The translations under genes and the position numbers were made by a program. Of a stretch of 64,000 nucleotides of DNA, positions 20,226 to 32,585 are shown piece by piece. The stretch is from positions 3,808,908 through 3,872,907 of the forward strand of contig NW_006763290.1 of assembly GCF_000218685.1 (NCBI RefSeq), read 5' to 3'. Positions within the stretch are counted from its first letter, which is position 1; the number at the start of each line of letters is the position of its first letter. Under the pieces are notes generated by a model. The model made no database searches, was not told the DNA's origin, and was given only the letters and a program-made list of their open reading frames with translations. The DNA comes from Serpula lacrymans var. lacrymans S7.9. Taxonomy: Eukaryota; Basidiomycota; Agaricomycetes; Boletales; Serpulaceae.

Positions 20226-23200
20226 TATGCTACCATGAAAACTCTGCTACATTTTTTCCAAGTTCGTGTTCATCTCCCCTTTCCTCGGACTCATCTCCAT
20301 CAATTCCTGCCACGTTATCCTCAAAACCCTCAATGTCACTACCATACAGATTTAGCATGTAGTTGAACAGAAGCATTGTAAATCCTGACCTAGAGCTTTG
20401 AGGGAGTCGGACAGCACTTCCAGGCTTGAATCAGTGTGTATTCAAAGCTTAGCCAGTGCATGCCACTGTGCAAACTGGAAGAGAATTTTCTGGATTAATC
20501 TGTCATGCGGTGGAGGAAAGAGTCCTTCAAATACTGGTATAGAGCACTATAAAGGTGGCATTAATGTAACAGTGTCAGAGTAACCAGAAAATGATATCAT
20601 CACCTGTCACAAATTCTCAAAGTCTCTTGCTGCCAACTTTTTCATTTCTGGCGCATTGTTGGTGAATTGTTGTATGACTCCTTGACCAAAGCTTGGTATT
20701 CTTCAATATCTGAGCAATACAGATAACTTCAACTAGTTAAATGCTTAGAACAATTGTTTTACACATACTGTGACAACACCAACAAGACACAGTCTTGGGA
20801 CACTGGAGCACAACGAAAACAACACTCAAAAGAGTAATGAGAAGGAGGGATTTCCCCTCAAGGTGCGACCGAGTTAGTTGTTGGTAGACAACAGGAGGAC
20901 TCGCTGAGTCCTTCCCCATGTATTGCCCCTGTATATATACTAAAATACATGAGGTACTGTACAGTTGTAAATAAAGTTTAAAGTCCAATGTTTGGCATGT
21001 GACCAGTCACATGGTGAGCCTAGACAGTGGTCATGTGACTATGAAAAGTCCGAAAAATGTAAAGTAAAGTAAATGGTCACATGACTGGTCATGTGACTTG
21101 GAAAAAGTAAAAATAAAAAGTACAAAAAGTGAAGCGTAAGTAGGTGCTGGTATGTCAATTGTAACACATACCTTCTATCCAACTCTGCAACGTGGTCACC
21201 AGGAAGAGCTCACAACAACCTTATGAGGTGGCAAAACAGGCCCTTCCAGGTTCCTAATTCACATTCATGCATCAGGTCAACAACAAACATTTCATAAATA
21301 TTGACACCCAGAGGTGTCAATTTTTCAGCAAATGCATTCTGCAACCAGTAATCAGGAAGTTAGGCCTGTATAATGAAAATTTCAACTCACCATTGTTGGA
21401 ACCTGCGAGTGCTTTTTGAGTAAATGTTCAACACCTTGTGCATTAACCGGTTTCCCTAGTTTATATATAAAATCTCTGGCAGCGATAATCTTGTACTGCC
21501 AAAAAACCCTGATGTTAGTCATACGGTTGGTCATGTCCCATGCTGATCCAAGTTTATCAAACTTGGTTAATGGTGTCAAGCACCGAGGGCATGGACACCC
21601 TCCCATGTCCCGCAGTGCTGCCAGAAGGACTCTATATTGGCCATGTCAGCATTGCGCTAATATGCTGTAGAACACAAATAACAACTTCTCTGGATAATCA
21701 GCCGAATATGTCAAGAATCGAGGAAAGATCCTGCAGAAAATGTTGTCAAAACACTTCAAGACAATACCATGATGATACACATGCATGAACCAGGAGTAGC
21801 TGCTAGACTGCATGTACAAGCTCACAACGGCAATGGGTCCGGATGGCTGCTTTGGCTCTTTTTGACACATCACATACAGTGTTGAGAAAATCCTGGAAGC
21901 TGTCAGGCAACTTGACAAATGTTAGATACATGAAGCAATAAAACAACAGAAATCAAACCGATGGTATAAATGCAACTTGATTGCAGGAGCGGGAATTGAC
22001 TTCTGCGTGAAAATATTTGGAAAGGTTGCCAAAGTACAGGTACACAGGCCAGGCTTTTGAAGTTCCGAAATCTGCAAGGTGAGTTTTGTCTGACCAGAAC
22101 ATCAGAGCGGCTATCACTCTTTCCAGTTTACATCCTGGCTCTGGTAGCTGCTTTTGCAGCTCCTCATGAGCTCAAATCCACAAATTAGAGGTGTATAACT
22201 TGTCATAGACTCTCTGTTCCTTCTCAGTGATAGGATTGACCCAGTATCTTTTGAATGGTGACAGATGAAAGTGCGAGGAAGACGTGCCGCTGAAGGCAAA
22301 TTTGACGGCTTCTACCAATGGTCGGTAATATAACCCGTGAACCGTATATGGCTGACCTTGTCCACTGCTATCAGGAACTCTTGTGGGAACTCAAATCACG
22401 ATGTCAGCTGCTTTCCAATGATCTGCGAACCCAGAGGATTCTTTGTCACCCAAAGAGTCCAATATACGGGTTACCTTTTGAACACTGAAATTCTCGAGTT
22501 CCTGGGGATCAAAGTCTTTGGCTAAAATCACCTCATGTACAAGGCAATTGATTTCCTGTATGGACTTGTGTTTGCTTCCTGAAAACATCCACCGCATTAG
22601 ACAATAAATTGACATGGTCGCAAATGGCCAGGGTGAGATATTATCTGAATTTTCCTGGGACAAGTCCAAGTTATCCAACACTGAACTGTGCTCCCCATTT
22701 AAATGGTTGGAGAGGCTGGCAGACAACAACAGGCTATCTGGATCATAGGAGGGCCGGTATGGGTATTCATAAAGCAAGCCAAAAGAGTTGACTAGAGTGT
22801 GGACTGTATCCCATACATGCAAGATCACTCTACGAATACTTGATGTAGAGTCCACTTCTGGCAGGGGCGCTGGTGGTTCTGGCATGTCATCACAATAATG
22901 TTGAGGCAGCCTCCTGTTGCGAGATGGTCTAGCTGTATTTGGGGTGTATTGTCAGTTTATATAACGAAATGTTTCATGCCTGTATTTACCTGAAATATCT
23001 GAGTTTTCAGTAACCGCAACCACTGAGTGATTAATACTTGAATCCAGAACTATTGGTACATCATAATTGATTGTGGTTGCACTACTGCATCCAGCTGTGT
23101 TTGGTGTCAGGATAGAATGAGAACTCGCCGGTGGGTATACACAAAGTATTCACCTGGTGTATCTACCGTGAAATCTATGTGAGATTCAGTATGTTGATCT

Positions 23201-23464
23201 GGTCTGACATCCGAGTCATTGTGACACACAGGCTAAAAAAACAATAAGAGTATCAGTGTGATCAAGTCAGTGCTAGATTCATTTATTTCCAAGTAGTACG
23301 CACCTGAGGTACCAGCTTTCTGGATAGACATGATTCCCTTGCAATTTTTGCCTCCCTTTCCAACCGTGCAATCTTGCTGGCCTTTTAGCTATCTCTTTTT
23401 GCTTGGCCAGTGCTGCTGACTGAGAGTGATGGTAGGAATAGCATGTATTTCTGTGCTTGTTCAA
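20226..23464 (-). pseudogene. Plavaka-family transposase, decayed copy 2
   Basis: Minus strand, convergent with copy 1. From the N-terminus it shows a finger remnant with KHRNTC (about 23450), then a long open frame 22885-22391 holding VNSFGLLYEYPYRPS and PWPFATMSIYCLM. Next are LYYRPLVEA, FSGTSSSHFHLSPFKRYW, RVIAALMFWSDKTHLADFG (about 22100), then GGCPCPRCLTPL with the paired Cys motif (about 21600), and VVDLMHECELGTWKGLF (about 21250). The C-terminal PVFEGLFPPPHD...FAQWHALAKL block lies at about 20450. A solo LTR (20769-21166) sits at the DRRY position. Several in-frame stops are present. The two copies differ and are not a recent duplication. Confidence 0.8.
20769..21166 (-). repeat. Solo LTR, family B, inside Plavaka copy 2
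   Basis: 398 bp, TGTGACAAC...GTAACA, with a perfect 5-bp duplication CATAC at 20764-20768 and 21167-21171. It carries the family R/U5 core (AGGACTCGCT, GTATATATAC) and the palindrome GTCACATGACTGGTCATGTGAC at 21076-21097. Confidence 0.93.
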
Positions 23465-23849
23465 CGCTCAATGATCTTGAAATACCGGGGTATGTAGACG
23501 AAGAAAAGAAAAGAGAGAAAAAGCGTGAGAAAATAGACTTCACCTGAAAAGCGTTGTAGGTAGTGTCAGCACCAACCTATAGTAAGGCCCTCAACGAGCA
23601 TTGACCAGAGGCTCAGCAACGACGAGGAGGGTGCAGGGAGCCATCTGGAAAGGATAAAATCTATTTTTAGATTTTGGTTCCATTACAGACGCGGATGTTG
23701 GGTCTCACAGACCGGTTTCGCTCTGCAAAAGAACCCGGTCTGTATGACTACTAATACATCCGAAAATCGCTGTCTGAGGTGGCAATGTGAACTTCACGTG
23801 CCTTCGACAGATCTAACTCCATTAGTTCATTATATCAAACCCAGACGCT
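23465..23849. other. Intergenic
   Basis: No gene is supported here. This is the boundary between the transposon block and a less repetitive island. Confidence 0.4.
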
Positions 23850-25331
23850 ATGACCAATCCTCAAGTTCTTAACTCCCCCCGCCGCGGTGATCAGACATGC
23901 CATACTAATCCCTACTCAACCACTTCCGCCTCAAGCACCAATCCAGATCCTTTGGCAGAGGTGTGCATAACCACTCCCGCCTCCATCGCCCCTTCCTATC
24001 TTCAAGCAATATCCCTGGATCTTCTGGAAGAGGGAGGTGAGGATATCATAGAAGCTTCCAGTCTGCTTGAAAATACTATCGACCTATTCTACCATCTCAT
24101 CGCGCCCAGTTTTCCACTCCACGAGAAGCCCACACAAATCCTAAGGAACGAGTCTGAGACTTGAACGTCTCTAAGAAAAACCTGGTCCAGCTTGAGTAGA
24201 TGTCGAGGATACTTATACTGAAGGTTGAAAGGTGGATGCCTTTGCCAAAGAGCACAGTTTGAAGGTCGCACTACTGATGGTTGACAATGATTTGGGAGAG
24301 GCCCCCAAGAGGTGCATGAGGGTGGTTGGGGCGGGGCTCTCCAAGAGGTGCGCAAGGATGGTTTGGGAGGGGCTCCCAAAATGTGCTTGACTTCATTCGG
24401 AAGCTTATGTCTTCTAAGCTCGGTAAGTGTCCTATGGTCATGCGATGGTCTAGTCATTCACCTATTCTCCGGTCCAGAGGCTCTCGGCCACAGCTTTGCA
24501 TCAGGCAAGCTGTTCCCCTGGAAAAGGATGGTTAACAAACTCGCAGGACGTGGGATTGCTTATCACAACTGGCCGTATGGTGTTCTGCTCCCGGGTGAAG
24601 AATGCTCCACTTTGCCAAACCAAAAGGCATTTCCGATCTCATCATAGCAGAACATGCAAAACTTGTCTAGAGCCTTCAAGATCAAGGCGCTGAACATTTA
24701 TATTTCAAGTCCGAGCCTCAGATGAAAGGTATGCTATTGCTTATACCATGCTAGTTTTGTTTTGTATAACACTATCTACAACTCAATTACTCAAATCCAT
24801 CCAGCCTGTCATCCTAGGCGTCACGCCTTCACCAGATTCTCACCATGCATTTGGACGGAGAACATTCTCAAACCAGAAGATGGATAATAAAGGCCTACCC
24901 TGCCGAACCAATCCTACCATAAGCCTCGTCAAGAAGAACAAGAAGGACCAACGTAGACTGCGCCATCAGCCAAGAGTTGGGTCGTCAACAACCATGACGC
25001 TTTGGCCGATCACGACAACTCACCCTCGAAAAAATCCGGTCATCCGGAAGGAATGAGAATGGAGGTAGTAATCCGCAGTCGACCATCAGAAGCGAAAAAG
25101 CGCAACAAAGACAAGGCCAGCAGTGTTGAGCACACCGGCAGCAATGCCGTTTTGGAGAAGGAGGGCAAGCATAGGGTCAGTGACAGATCGGAAGGCTCTG
25201 ACGCAAGCCTTTAGGTTGGGCCATCCCATAGCAAGTGCAAGGCCAAGGGATCGATGTCCAAGCATACAGCCAGGAAGCGACCTCGTTTGTTGGGCCCCAA
25301 AAAGGATAAGAAGTCGGTGTGAAAGGTGGTA
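23850..25331 (+). pseudogene. Unrecognised gene remnant, plus strand
   Basis: An ATG at 23850 opens 104 codons (Ser/Thr/Pro-rich start, then an acidic helical SLDLLEEGGEDIIEASSLLEN) ending at TGA near 24164. Further open stretches follow at 24200-24400. A basic C-terminus starts near 25002 (MADHDNSPSKKSGHPEG), is interrupted by TAG at 25212-25214, and continues in the same frame as a Lys/Arg-rich tail (KKDKKSV) to TGA at about 25329-25331. I do not recognise the family, and no transposon motif is visible. Whether the segments are exons of one gene is uncertain; the stops suggest decay. Confidence 0.3.
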
Positions 25332-26503
25332 GGATCAGCTCAGCGATGAAGGGGAAGGGAAGAGAAATGTCTCGCAACACTCTCACCCTTTAGGTATCGT
25401 TTAATATCATGTTGTTCCCCCCTTCCATAGCTGCGTCATTTTGTTGCTACTATGTTTGCTGTCTCGCTTTGTTATATCAATTGATAAATACCACTGTCAA
25501 ATTCTTCGTATTTTGTGCGTGAAATTTGGAAGCCCTAGCTTGAGGCTCATTTTAAGATTCACACCCTTGTTAAATACTGATTCACAAGAAGAAAAAACAT
25601 AATGAGAAATGAGGTTCCGAAAAGGTCAAAAACGGTGAATAAGTCAAAAAGTTACTCCCTCTGACATTTTCGGAAAGATGCCAAGAAAAAACATAGCTAA
25701 CATATCTCCACAGGTTGAGCCTCCTCCGAGGGAGGTCACAATCCTCAACATATTTATTTGGGGAGGCTCTGCTACCTACATTCCGCCAGATAACTACAAT
25801 CCCGTTAAGGATTTGAGGGTAACCATCTCCCAAGAGCCCGTCTCTTCTTAGATACATTCTCCCCTACAGAGAAACCGCATCTGACAATGCGTGGGAGAAC
25901 ACCTTGAAAGTGCCGCCAAGGGTGGGTTCATTTTGATATTCCTGGACCCGTAGGTCAACAGTCTATTTCGAAACGAGTCCTGAGTTACGTAATAGAATCT
26001 TATCTTTGGCGGAACGATCAACGACTGCAACATTATCTCTTCTCTCCTCCCCATCCCAAATACACCCCTAAGAAAGAAAAGAAAAATTTCCAAAATTTCT
26101 CCCGCCCACCCTGGACCCTTCATGACACATCACTACCAATCAACACTACCATCTTCCCTCTTTTTCACCTTAACAACCACATTAACTTAACTTTTCCACC
26201 AATCACGAATTAACTTCCTTTTCTCTTTTCAATCCTTTTCCTACACCATTCCTTTCTTATCAATATCCTCCCTGACCAAACCAGCAACTTGGCTCCTCTA
26301 TTCAGGCGCCTCCTAAACTCTCCACATATTCTCCTCAATAACACTCACCATCTCTCCCACCATGTCTTCCAATAACATTGCAGCACTACCATCCAACATT
26401 CACTAAATCCTTCAATCAATATGAGTGACAATCATCCATCCATGCTCCTCACCTTATCACTTTTCCTTCTCTCTCTTCATCCAACGATATCTTACCATCT
26501 AAA
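25332..26503. other. Intergenic
   Basis: AT-rich and pyrimidine-rich sequence with no supportable gene. A minus-strand frame of 91 codons at 25848-26123 has no recognised motif. The CT-rich stretch at 26130-26400 could be promoter sequence for the ORF at 26504. Confidence 0.35.
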
Positions 26504-27022
26504 GTGGTACACTCCTCTGCGTATTATTCATCATTCCCTCCATTGCCTGGTCCCCCACTTGCACCACTTTCCTTCCGCCCACCAGACATCCACGTTGAAC
26601 ACCGCCTCAACTGTCCTGACTTCTCCTGCGACATCGACTACCCCCACAACTACATTTTTGGCCCCATTGCACGTCACCCTCTATCCATCCCTTTCATCAA
26701 CATCACTTGTTTCACTCCTACCAACCACCCTTTTCCACTCCACAATCGTTGGAAAGTTGACCACCAACCTTCCATCATCCTAAAATCAGGATGTTACATT
26801 TGGAGCAAATGATACGAAATCATCTTCATCGAAGAGATAACCTCCCCATCGATCAGATGGAGAGTTTTTCGCTGTATTGACCAAACACATATCATCCGCG
26901 CCGAAATTGTCACACCCTCTAAATGGTGCGGCTACCGCTCGCTTAACCAATGGATCGCCACAATCCATTCGGCTTTCGTAAATCGATTCTCCCCGGCCGA
27001 ACAACTTCGACCTCTTTCCTAA
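26504..27022 (+). pseudogene. Unknown ORF of 172 codons with one in-frame TGA
   Basis: One plus-strand frame runs from ATG 26504 to TAA 27020-27022 with a single TGA at 26810-26812, which fits a CGA to TGA or TGG to TGA change. The first part is Pro/Ser-rich; the rest looks globular (HRLNCPDF, HNYIFGPIARHPLSIPF, then SPSIRWRVFRCIDQTHIIRAEIV and WCGYRSLNQWI). The second half keeps coding character after the stop, which argues that the stop is recent. I do not recognise the family. A spliced gene using a GT-AG intron around the stop is an alternative. Confidence 0.35.
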
Positions 27023-27550
27023 CCTACTCCACTTCATTCTATCGCTCTACAAACGATTCTTCTTACAGCTACTCGGCTATGCACTTTTCTTCCCTCCCTC
27101 CCTCGCAGCTCTTCATCCTCGTTTGTTGATGCCGGAAAGGCTAAAATCCTTTCACCCATAATTTTGAATAAACAAATACAAATATTCTTCATTTATACTT
27201 ATTTTACAATCAATTCGGTGAACTCACATGATCTCCAATAAATACCGCACAGAAGTGACACTCAAAGATTCCAGGTTTCCATTTCGACATTGATGCTGTA
27301 CCTCTACGACGGATCTTAAACCAGCGTAAATAGGAAATAGTTGCTTTAAGGTCCCAATATGTCTACCATCTCCTCCACAAATTTATCATAGTCACCCCTG
27401 CTTTTTAATCCAGTGAATCGGCCACTCTTTGCGTTACTTTGAACGTCCGTACCGACTACAGCTTGTACAGGCATACAGCCAAGTTGATTCTTTAGAACGC
27501 TGGCTATATCAGTTTAGCGGTTGCATCCGTTGACTCTGAGTAGACACTGT
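27023..27550. other. Intergenic, 3' flanks of two genes
   Basis: No coding signal. It separates the plus-strand ORF ending at 27022 from the minus-strand WBP11 homologue ending at 27551 and probably holds both 3' UTRs. Confidence 0.4.
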
Positions 27551-29093
27551 TTAAACTAGAGTCATAGATGGAGCGGCATTGATATTAGAGGATGCAGTCG
27601 GCCCTGCGGCAGTAGGTTTTTTCCGCTTTAACGATGCTGGAACGAAGGCCGTTGCTTCCTTCCTGAAGTCCCTCAATTGGGGTGCGGCTGAAACTGTAGC
27701 CGCAGTAGTAATAGGCCCAGAGACCGAAGAACCTGTAGTAAGAGGAAACTTAGAATCGCGTGGGAGATAGGCATTCGCTGCGACGCGATTGGCAGCATGT
27801 GCCTGATAGGTCTGGTGAGGCGCAGACGACAATGGCGCTTGCATAGCGGAGACTGACTGGGCACGACGAGAGAAAAATCCAGGTGGGGGTGGGGGCATTG
27901 ACATCGACAAAGCAGGGCCTGAAAAGGCTGGTGGTGGCCCGGATGGAGGACGTACATTCATAGGCCCTGGAGGTGGAGGTGGATACATAAATGGGGGGAA
28001 CACCATGGGGACGTGTAGAGGCTGAAAGAGGCCAACTGGATGAGGGGGCAGGGGCGGGGGCGGGACAAGACTATTTTTCACTGTTGTCCACAGGAGTAGG
28101 GCGACAATGGAGGTACGAATAGAGGGGATGAGCCGGAACAGAAAGTAAAAATCTATGAGCTTTTCACATGCCACAATAGCAGCATAATACGCACCAGAGT
28201 CCTTTGGGGGCGGTGGACCTACTGGCAAAGGTATATCACCGTCAGAATCACTTGGTACATCTTCAGATCCAGCTGTGGGTGGAGGTCCCGCTGGCATAAC
28301 GATTCCATCATCTGATATCAAAATGCGTCAGTTACTGCCACCGAGCATGTGATGGGGGTTACCTCCATGGTCTTCTTCGTCACTAGCGACCTCGTCTGGC
28401 TTGAAAGCTACACAAACATTGAGCGATCTAAAGGCGGCAGATAAAAACACTTACGTCTCTCGATGTAAGGCATGCCTGGTGGAGGAACACCGTAAGGATT
28501 CATGACAGAGTTATAGTAAATACTCCTGGCTGGGTGTCTGGGAAGTCCATGTTTGTTAAATAGATTTCTCTTTTGCTCCATTGATGATATTTTAACGTCA
28601 TCCTCGTTCGCTACCTTTCTGCCTCTAAAGACCAGCCTGCGGTGTTCGGGATGATCCTCAACGTAATCTTCCTTCTTTTTCATAATTTTAATTAGTTCTG
28701 CTTTGAGATTTGCCAGTTGGATATGTTCTGCTGCAGAGCGATTAGAAATTACTTCTAGCTTGGCGACTTGATCTTCGAGATCTACAGACAAAACCAAGAA
28801 TAAATTATAGAGTTACCGTGATAATCCACACATACCGTGCGTATCTTTCTTCACGAGTGCAAAGTCACGGGCCTTGGTCCGCTCGACCTTATTCTATCGT
28901 ATCCAAAAGGCTTATGTTAAACCTAACTTAACCACCAGAAATAGATATCAACACTCGCCTTTTTCAGCTCTTTCTTCCTCTGGGCCTTTCCTGATTGCAT
29001 ATACAGATGTTCGAATATCAATAAGATATTGGTAACCCTGACAAAACACATACTGAATGCATCTGCAGGATTGACATTCTTTCCTTTGGTCAT
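27551..29093 (-). CDS. WBP11-family pre-mRNA splicing factor homologue (7 exons, about 380 aa)
   Basis: Proposed exons on the minus strand: 29093-29054, 28990-28959, 28893-28836, 28781-28455, 28407-28363, 28311-28191, 28070-27551; the frame is maintained and ends at TAA/TAG 27553-27551. The N-terminus matches the WBP11/Wbp11 domain (TKGKNVNPADAF, KAQRKKELKKNK, ARDFALVKKD). It is followed by PEHRRLVF, LPRHPARSIYYNSVMNP and GVPPPGMPYIER, then acidic/Pro blocks GIVMPAGPPP and DIPLPVGPPP. A Pro-rich region follows, and the conserved C-terminus is LRDFRKEATAFVPASLKRKK. WBP11 is a nuclear protein that works with PQBP1 and the spliceosome. Intron 2 appears to use a GC-AG pair (GCGAGT...ATAG); the others are GT-AG. 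This is the best candidate for a functional host gene in the window. A MULE end lies about 80 bp upstream. Confidence 0.88.
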
Positions 29094-29174
29094 TGGAGGG
29101 TGTCTTTGGCATCATGTTCTTAACGGTGTCGATAATTTAGCGGGATATGAGTGATGTCAGCTCACCTTCACTCT

Positions 29175-29265
29175 ACAGTTAGTACGAGTTGCACTCATCG
29201 CAACAGTGAGTGCAATTCTCCCAACACATTAATCCACGGAGGTCACGTGATAGTCCAGTGGACTA
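29175..29265 (+). repeat. Left TIR of the MULE
   Basis: The shared core TGCAATTCTCCCAACACATT is at 29211-29230. The flanking bases match the right TIR with small gaps. It lies directly upstream of the WBP11 start codon (29093-29091). Confidence 0.8.
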
Positions 29266-29392
29266 TGGTGGCTATGCTGTATGATTGTTTGTTTGCTGGA
29301 CCCAGACACGTTGAAAGCGTCTGGAACGTTTACGTTGACTGCCCGCACTTCCTCCCAGCCTATCAGCTTCTTGCCCATAGCGCTGGTTCGCT

Positions 29393-32255
29393 ATGCCTCG
29401 TTTAGGGACCAGTGATGCCGACAACATAACCTTGACCGAGGCAACAACCAAGGAATGCATTGGGTGCAAGCGGGTACTTGCTTCGAAACAGTTTGCCTTG
29501 GCTACCAATGGCAAGGGCAAAGGACTGCCAAAGGCAACTTGTATGTCTTGTTCTGTACGACAGTCTGAATGGGCTAAAGAGAAGTACCGTGAAATATGGG
29601 ATACTGAGAAGGAAAATACCACCAACGAACCCACCAATGAGTCAGCGGCTGCTGGACTTGGTGTTGTAGCACTGGAAGACTTCCTCGCACTTCTCAGCAG
29701 GCAGGGGAATCACCTTGAAGTGGATGCTAATGTGGACATTAGCAGTGTCAACCCAAATCTGTCTCTGGATACCCGCACAATTGCAGACTGTATTACCAAG
29801 TTAATTTGGGATATGATGAGTTACCATTGGCTGTAAGTAGCACTGCTGCCAATTTCCACATGATATTAAAGTCAATCATCATCTTCTAGCTATCATAGTA
29901 AATATGTTTATCGACGTTCTGGTGGTGACATAATCCAGTATAGATGTCATTGTGCACAGAGAAATACACACTCCAAGAAGCCTAAAAAGAGTGCTCCGGA
30001 TGTAGAGAAGAAACGTGATAAGCAGAGCATGCTTACCTTTGCATGTGAAGGCCGGCTGTATATCACTATTTCACGTCACTCTATGATCGCTGAAATATCT
30101 GTGACACACCGAGAGGATCATATCCCTTACTGTTGCATTGATATCCCAAAAGAGGTTCATGAACTCGTGAAATGAAATTCAGATTCAACTAGCTCACAGG
30201 TATGCTAACTATGTGAGAAGACATATTCTCTCACAGTTATGGAATAAAATTCTCGAGAAGTACCCTAATCTGATGTTTACGGGGAAGGATATCTACCAGA
30301 TCTGGTCTAAAATTGGCAGCCAGCAATGGAAGCGTGATGAAGATGAGATGGTGTCAGCAAAAATGCTTCTGGAGGAGGGATGCAAACAAGGAGGACTAGG
30401 GGTTTACTCTGTGTTGCCAATTGAGCTGATTCCAGAACCCAGTTTAGAGGCTCTGGCTTTTGTGCTCCCAGATGCCTTGAAGCAGTGGGGTGGAAGAATA
30501 CAAGAGCTATCTCTTGATTCCACATGTGAGACTTTTGATGTACATGAGAATTCAGGCACTGATGGCTTGATCAATAGGGAATACAAATGGCACACAGTTC
30601 GAGTTGTATGCTGCACTTGGCAAAGTATATGGATCAGGCCTTCCTCTTGGATACATTTTGATTCAGTCCAATGGCAGCAAACTAGGAGGTAAAGAAAAGC
30701 TCCTTTGTCAGTTCCTCAAATGTCTTAAAAATAACTGGGACCTCCAGATTCTTATCACACTCTCAGACAAGGATTGGACTGAGATCAATGCACTCCGAGC
30801 TGAATTTCCAGAGGCAAAGCACCAATTGTGCTTTTGGCATGCACTCCGGGCCATTAAGCAGAGGCTGGCAATTTTGCGGTGTATGCCTGCATTCTATGAT
30901 GCCAATATTGCACATCTCAAGTTCCATTGGATAGATCAGAATTTTGTGCCTCTGGCACAATGATAATTGCCGCTGGTATGTATTTTACCATGTTACATGC
31001 TGATAATATCTTGAAGCTCACTGGAATTATGTACAGAGTAATGAGGATGCTTATGTGGCTACACAAGCTCTGCCACGAATAACTGTGCGCTTGAATGGTA
31101 TAGTACAGCCTCTCACCATACCACAAAAGCAAAAACTGGTTATTGTCCTTCCTCCTTTGTCTGGTTTGCCCGAAACTGAATTAGCTGGGAATTTGGAAGA
31201 TGGAGATCAAGTCTCTGAAGATGATGACACCAGCAGTGCTAGTGGTGATGATGATGAAGGTGGGGGCATCCTAAGAGGCTTGAGAGATGACAATGGTGTT
31301 GAAGTAGAGGATGCACCTGACTGGGTATTTGACGAAGGCGAGCAAAAGTCTGACAGCCCAGACTATGTATTCTGTCCTGTGCCTCACCGCAAAGCCATTC
31401 TTCACCTTTTTGCCAAGCACTTCTGCCAGCACCCACTATTCATTGAATGTGACTCAGGCGGGAAATGTAATTTATCTTTGAAATGTACACATTCTGCTAA
31501 GTGCGAGGCCTCTGGGAGGTATGGGGATACCTGTGGACAGCATGGTACTTGCCTGCACGATAAGATCTGCGAGCACGATCAACAACATCAAGAATTTCCA
31601 GAGTTTGGACCACAATGAATGTTGAAAATCACTTCAGACAATTAAAGCACAATTATCTGCACCACCTCCTGTGGCCTCGTTTGGATCAACTTGTGTGGAT
31701 TCTTCTCACAAAAGTCACCCCTGCATACATGCAGCGTGCCAGTACTGTAAAAGATGGCCATTGCCTTGGACATGCAAAGAAACTCACAACATATCAGGTG
31801 AAATTCAAGACTGCTTGAAAAATACTGTCAAAATCACATTGCAGTGCACAATACTATCAAACATCAGTCAGGACATGGCAGTGCGCCTTGGGAATCAAAA
31901 ACACAATGCTTTCTACCTCTGCAAGCATCTCGTGCAGGCAGTTCCTCCACCACCTCCCTCTTTTTTCTCTGAAATCATCTGTCATTGGGCGGTACCTCTG
32001 TATCGCCACCCCAAACTATTTTCCATGCATGAGAACATGACATCCACTGGCACAGATCCCACACCTCCTGAACTTGATGCTGGATCCATCACTGATGGCA
32101 ACAACCACACCTGGCTGGGTGATAAGAAGGTGCTCCAAAACCCAAACTCGCAAGGACTTCAAAGGTCTTTTTCATGGACATTTGCTGCCATGAAGTTGGC
32201 TCTCAACACCAGCGGGACACTAAATGGGCCCGCACTAGCAACCATGGCCACATAG
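29393..32255 (+). pseudogene. MULE transposase, decayed
   Basis: The start ATG at 29393 precedes a Cys-rich N-terminus (ECIGCKRVLAS...TCMSC). Introns fit at 29833-29889, 30200-30236 (short, 37 nt), 30526-30577 and about 30976-31034. The DDE motifs are visible: LDST/WNTNG spanning intron 3 (first Asp), TLSDKDWTEIN (second Asp), then KHQLCFWHALRAIKQRLA and NFVPLAQ. After a frameshift near 31450 the C-terminal part reads VWGYLWTAWYLPAR and TTMNVENHFRQLKHNYLHH, which supplies the Glu. LCKHLVQAV follows, the remnant of a SWIM-type finger. Premature stops include a TGA at about 30174, a TGA after LAQ (30961) and TAA codons near 31502 and 31562, mostly C-to-T type. Confidence 0.8.
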
Positions 32256-32585
32256 ACATTTATCATGCTCAGAACATTATGGGATACCATTATCGTGTTT
32301 CTGCCGGGATGTCAGCAGAATATCCCATCACACTCCTGGATAGCGATGATTGAAACAATCCTTTGGTTAGTAGCCTCAAAATTTTATCATCCCATTACTG
32401 ATTTGAGTTCATAGATAATTACTTTATGGCAGCATATCATTTAAGTGCCTGTTTATTCCACTAATAACATAGTCTACATTCAAACACTATAACTATGAGT
32501 GGGCTCCACCTTCATTCTACCACTATTATACCTACAAGTGAGGACTTAGCACTTAGACTCGAGCCTGTATAAATTACATGGATGT

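Noticed and set aside
31439..31618. Novel Cys-rich domain at the end of the 31055-31618 frame
   Set aside because: The Cys/His-rich stretch is an out-of-frame reading of MULE transposase; the +2 frame gives the expected VWGYLWTAWYLP block and joins TTMNVENHF.
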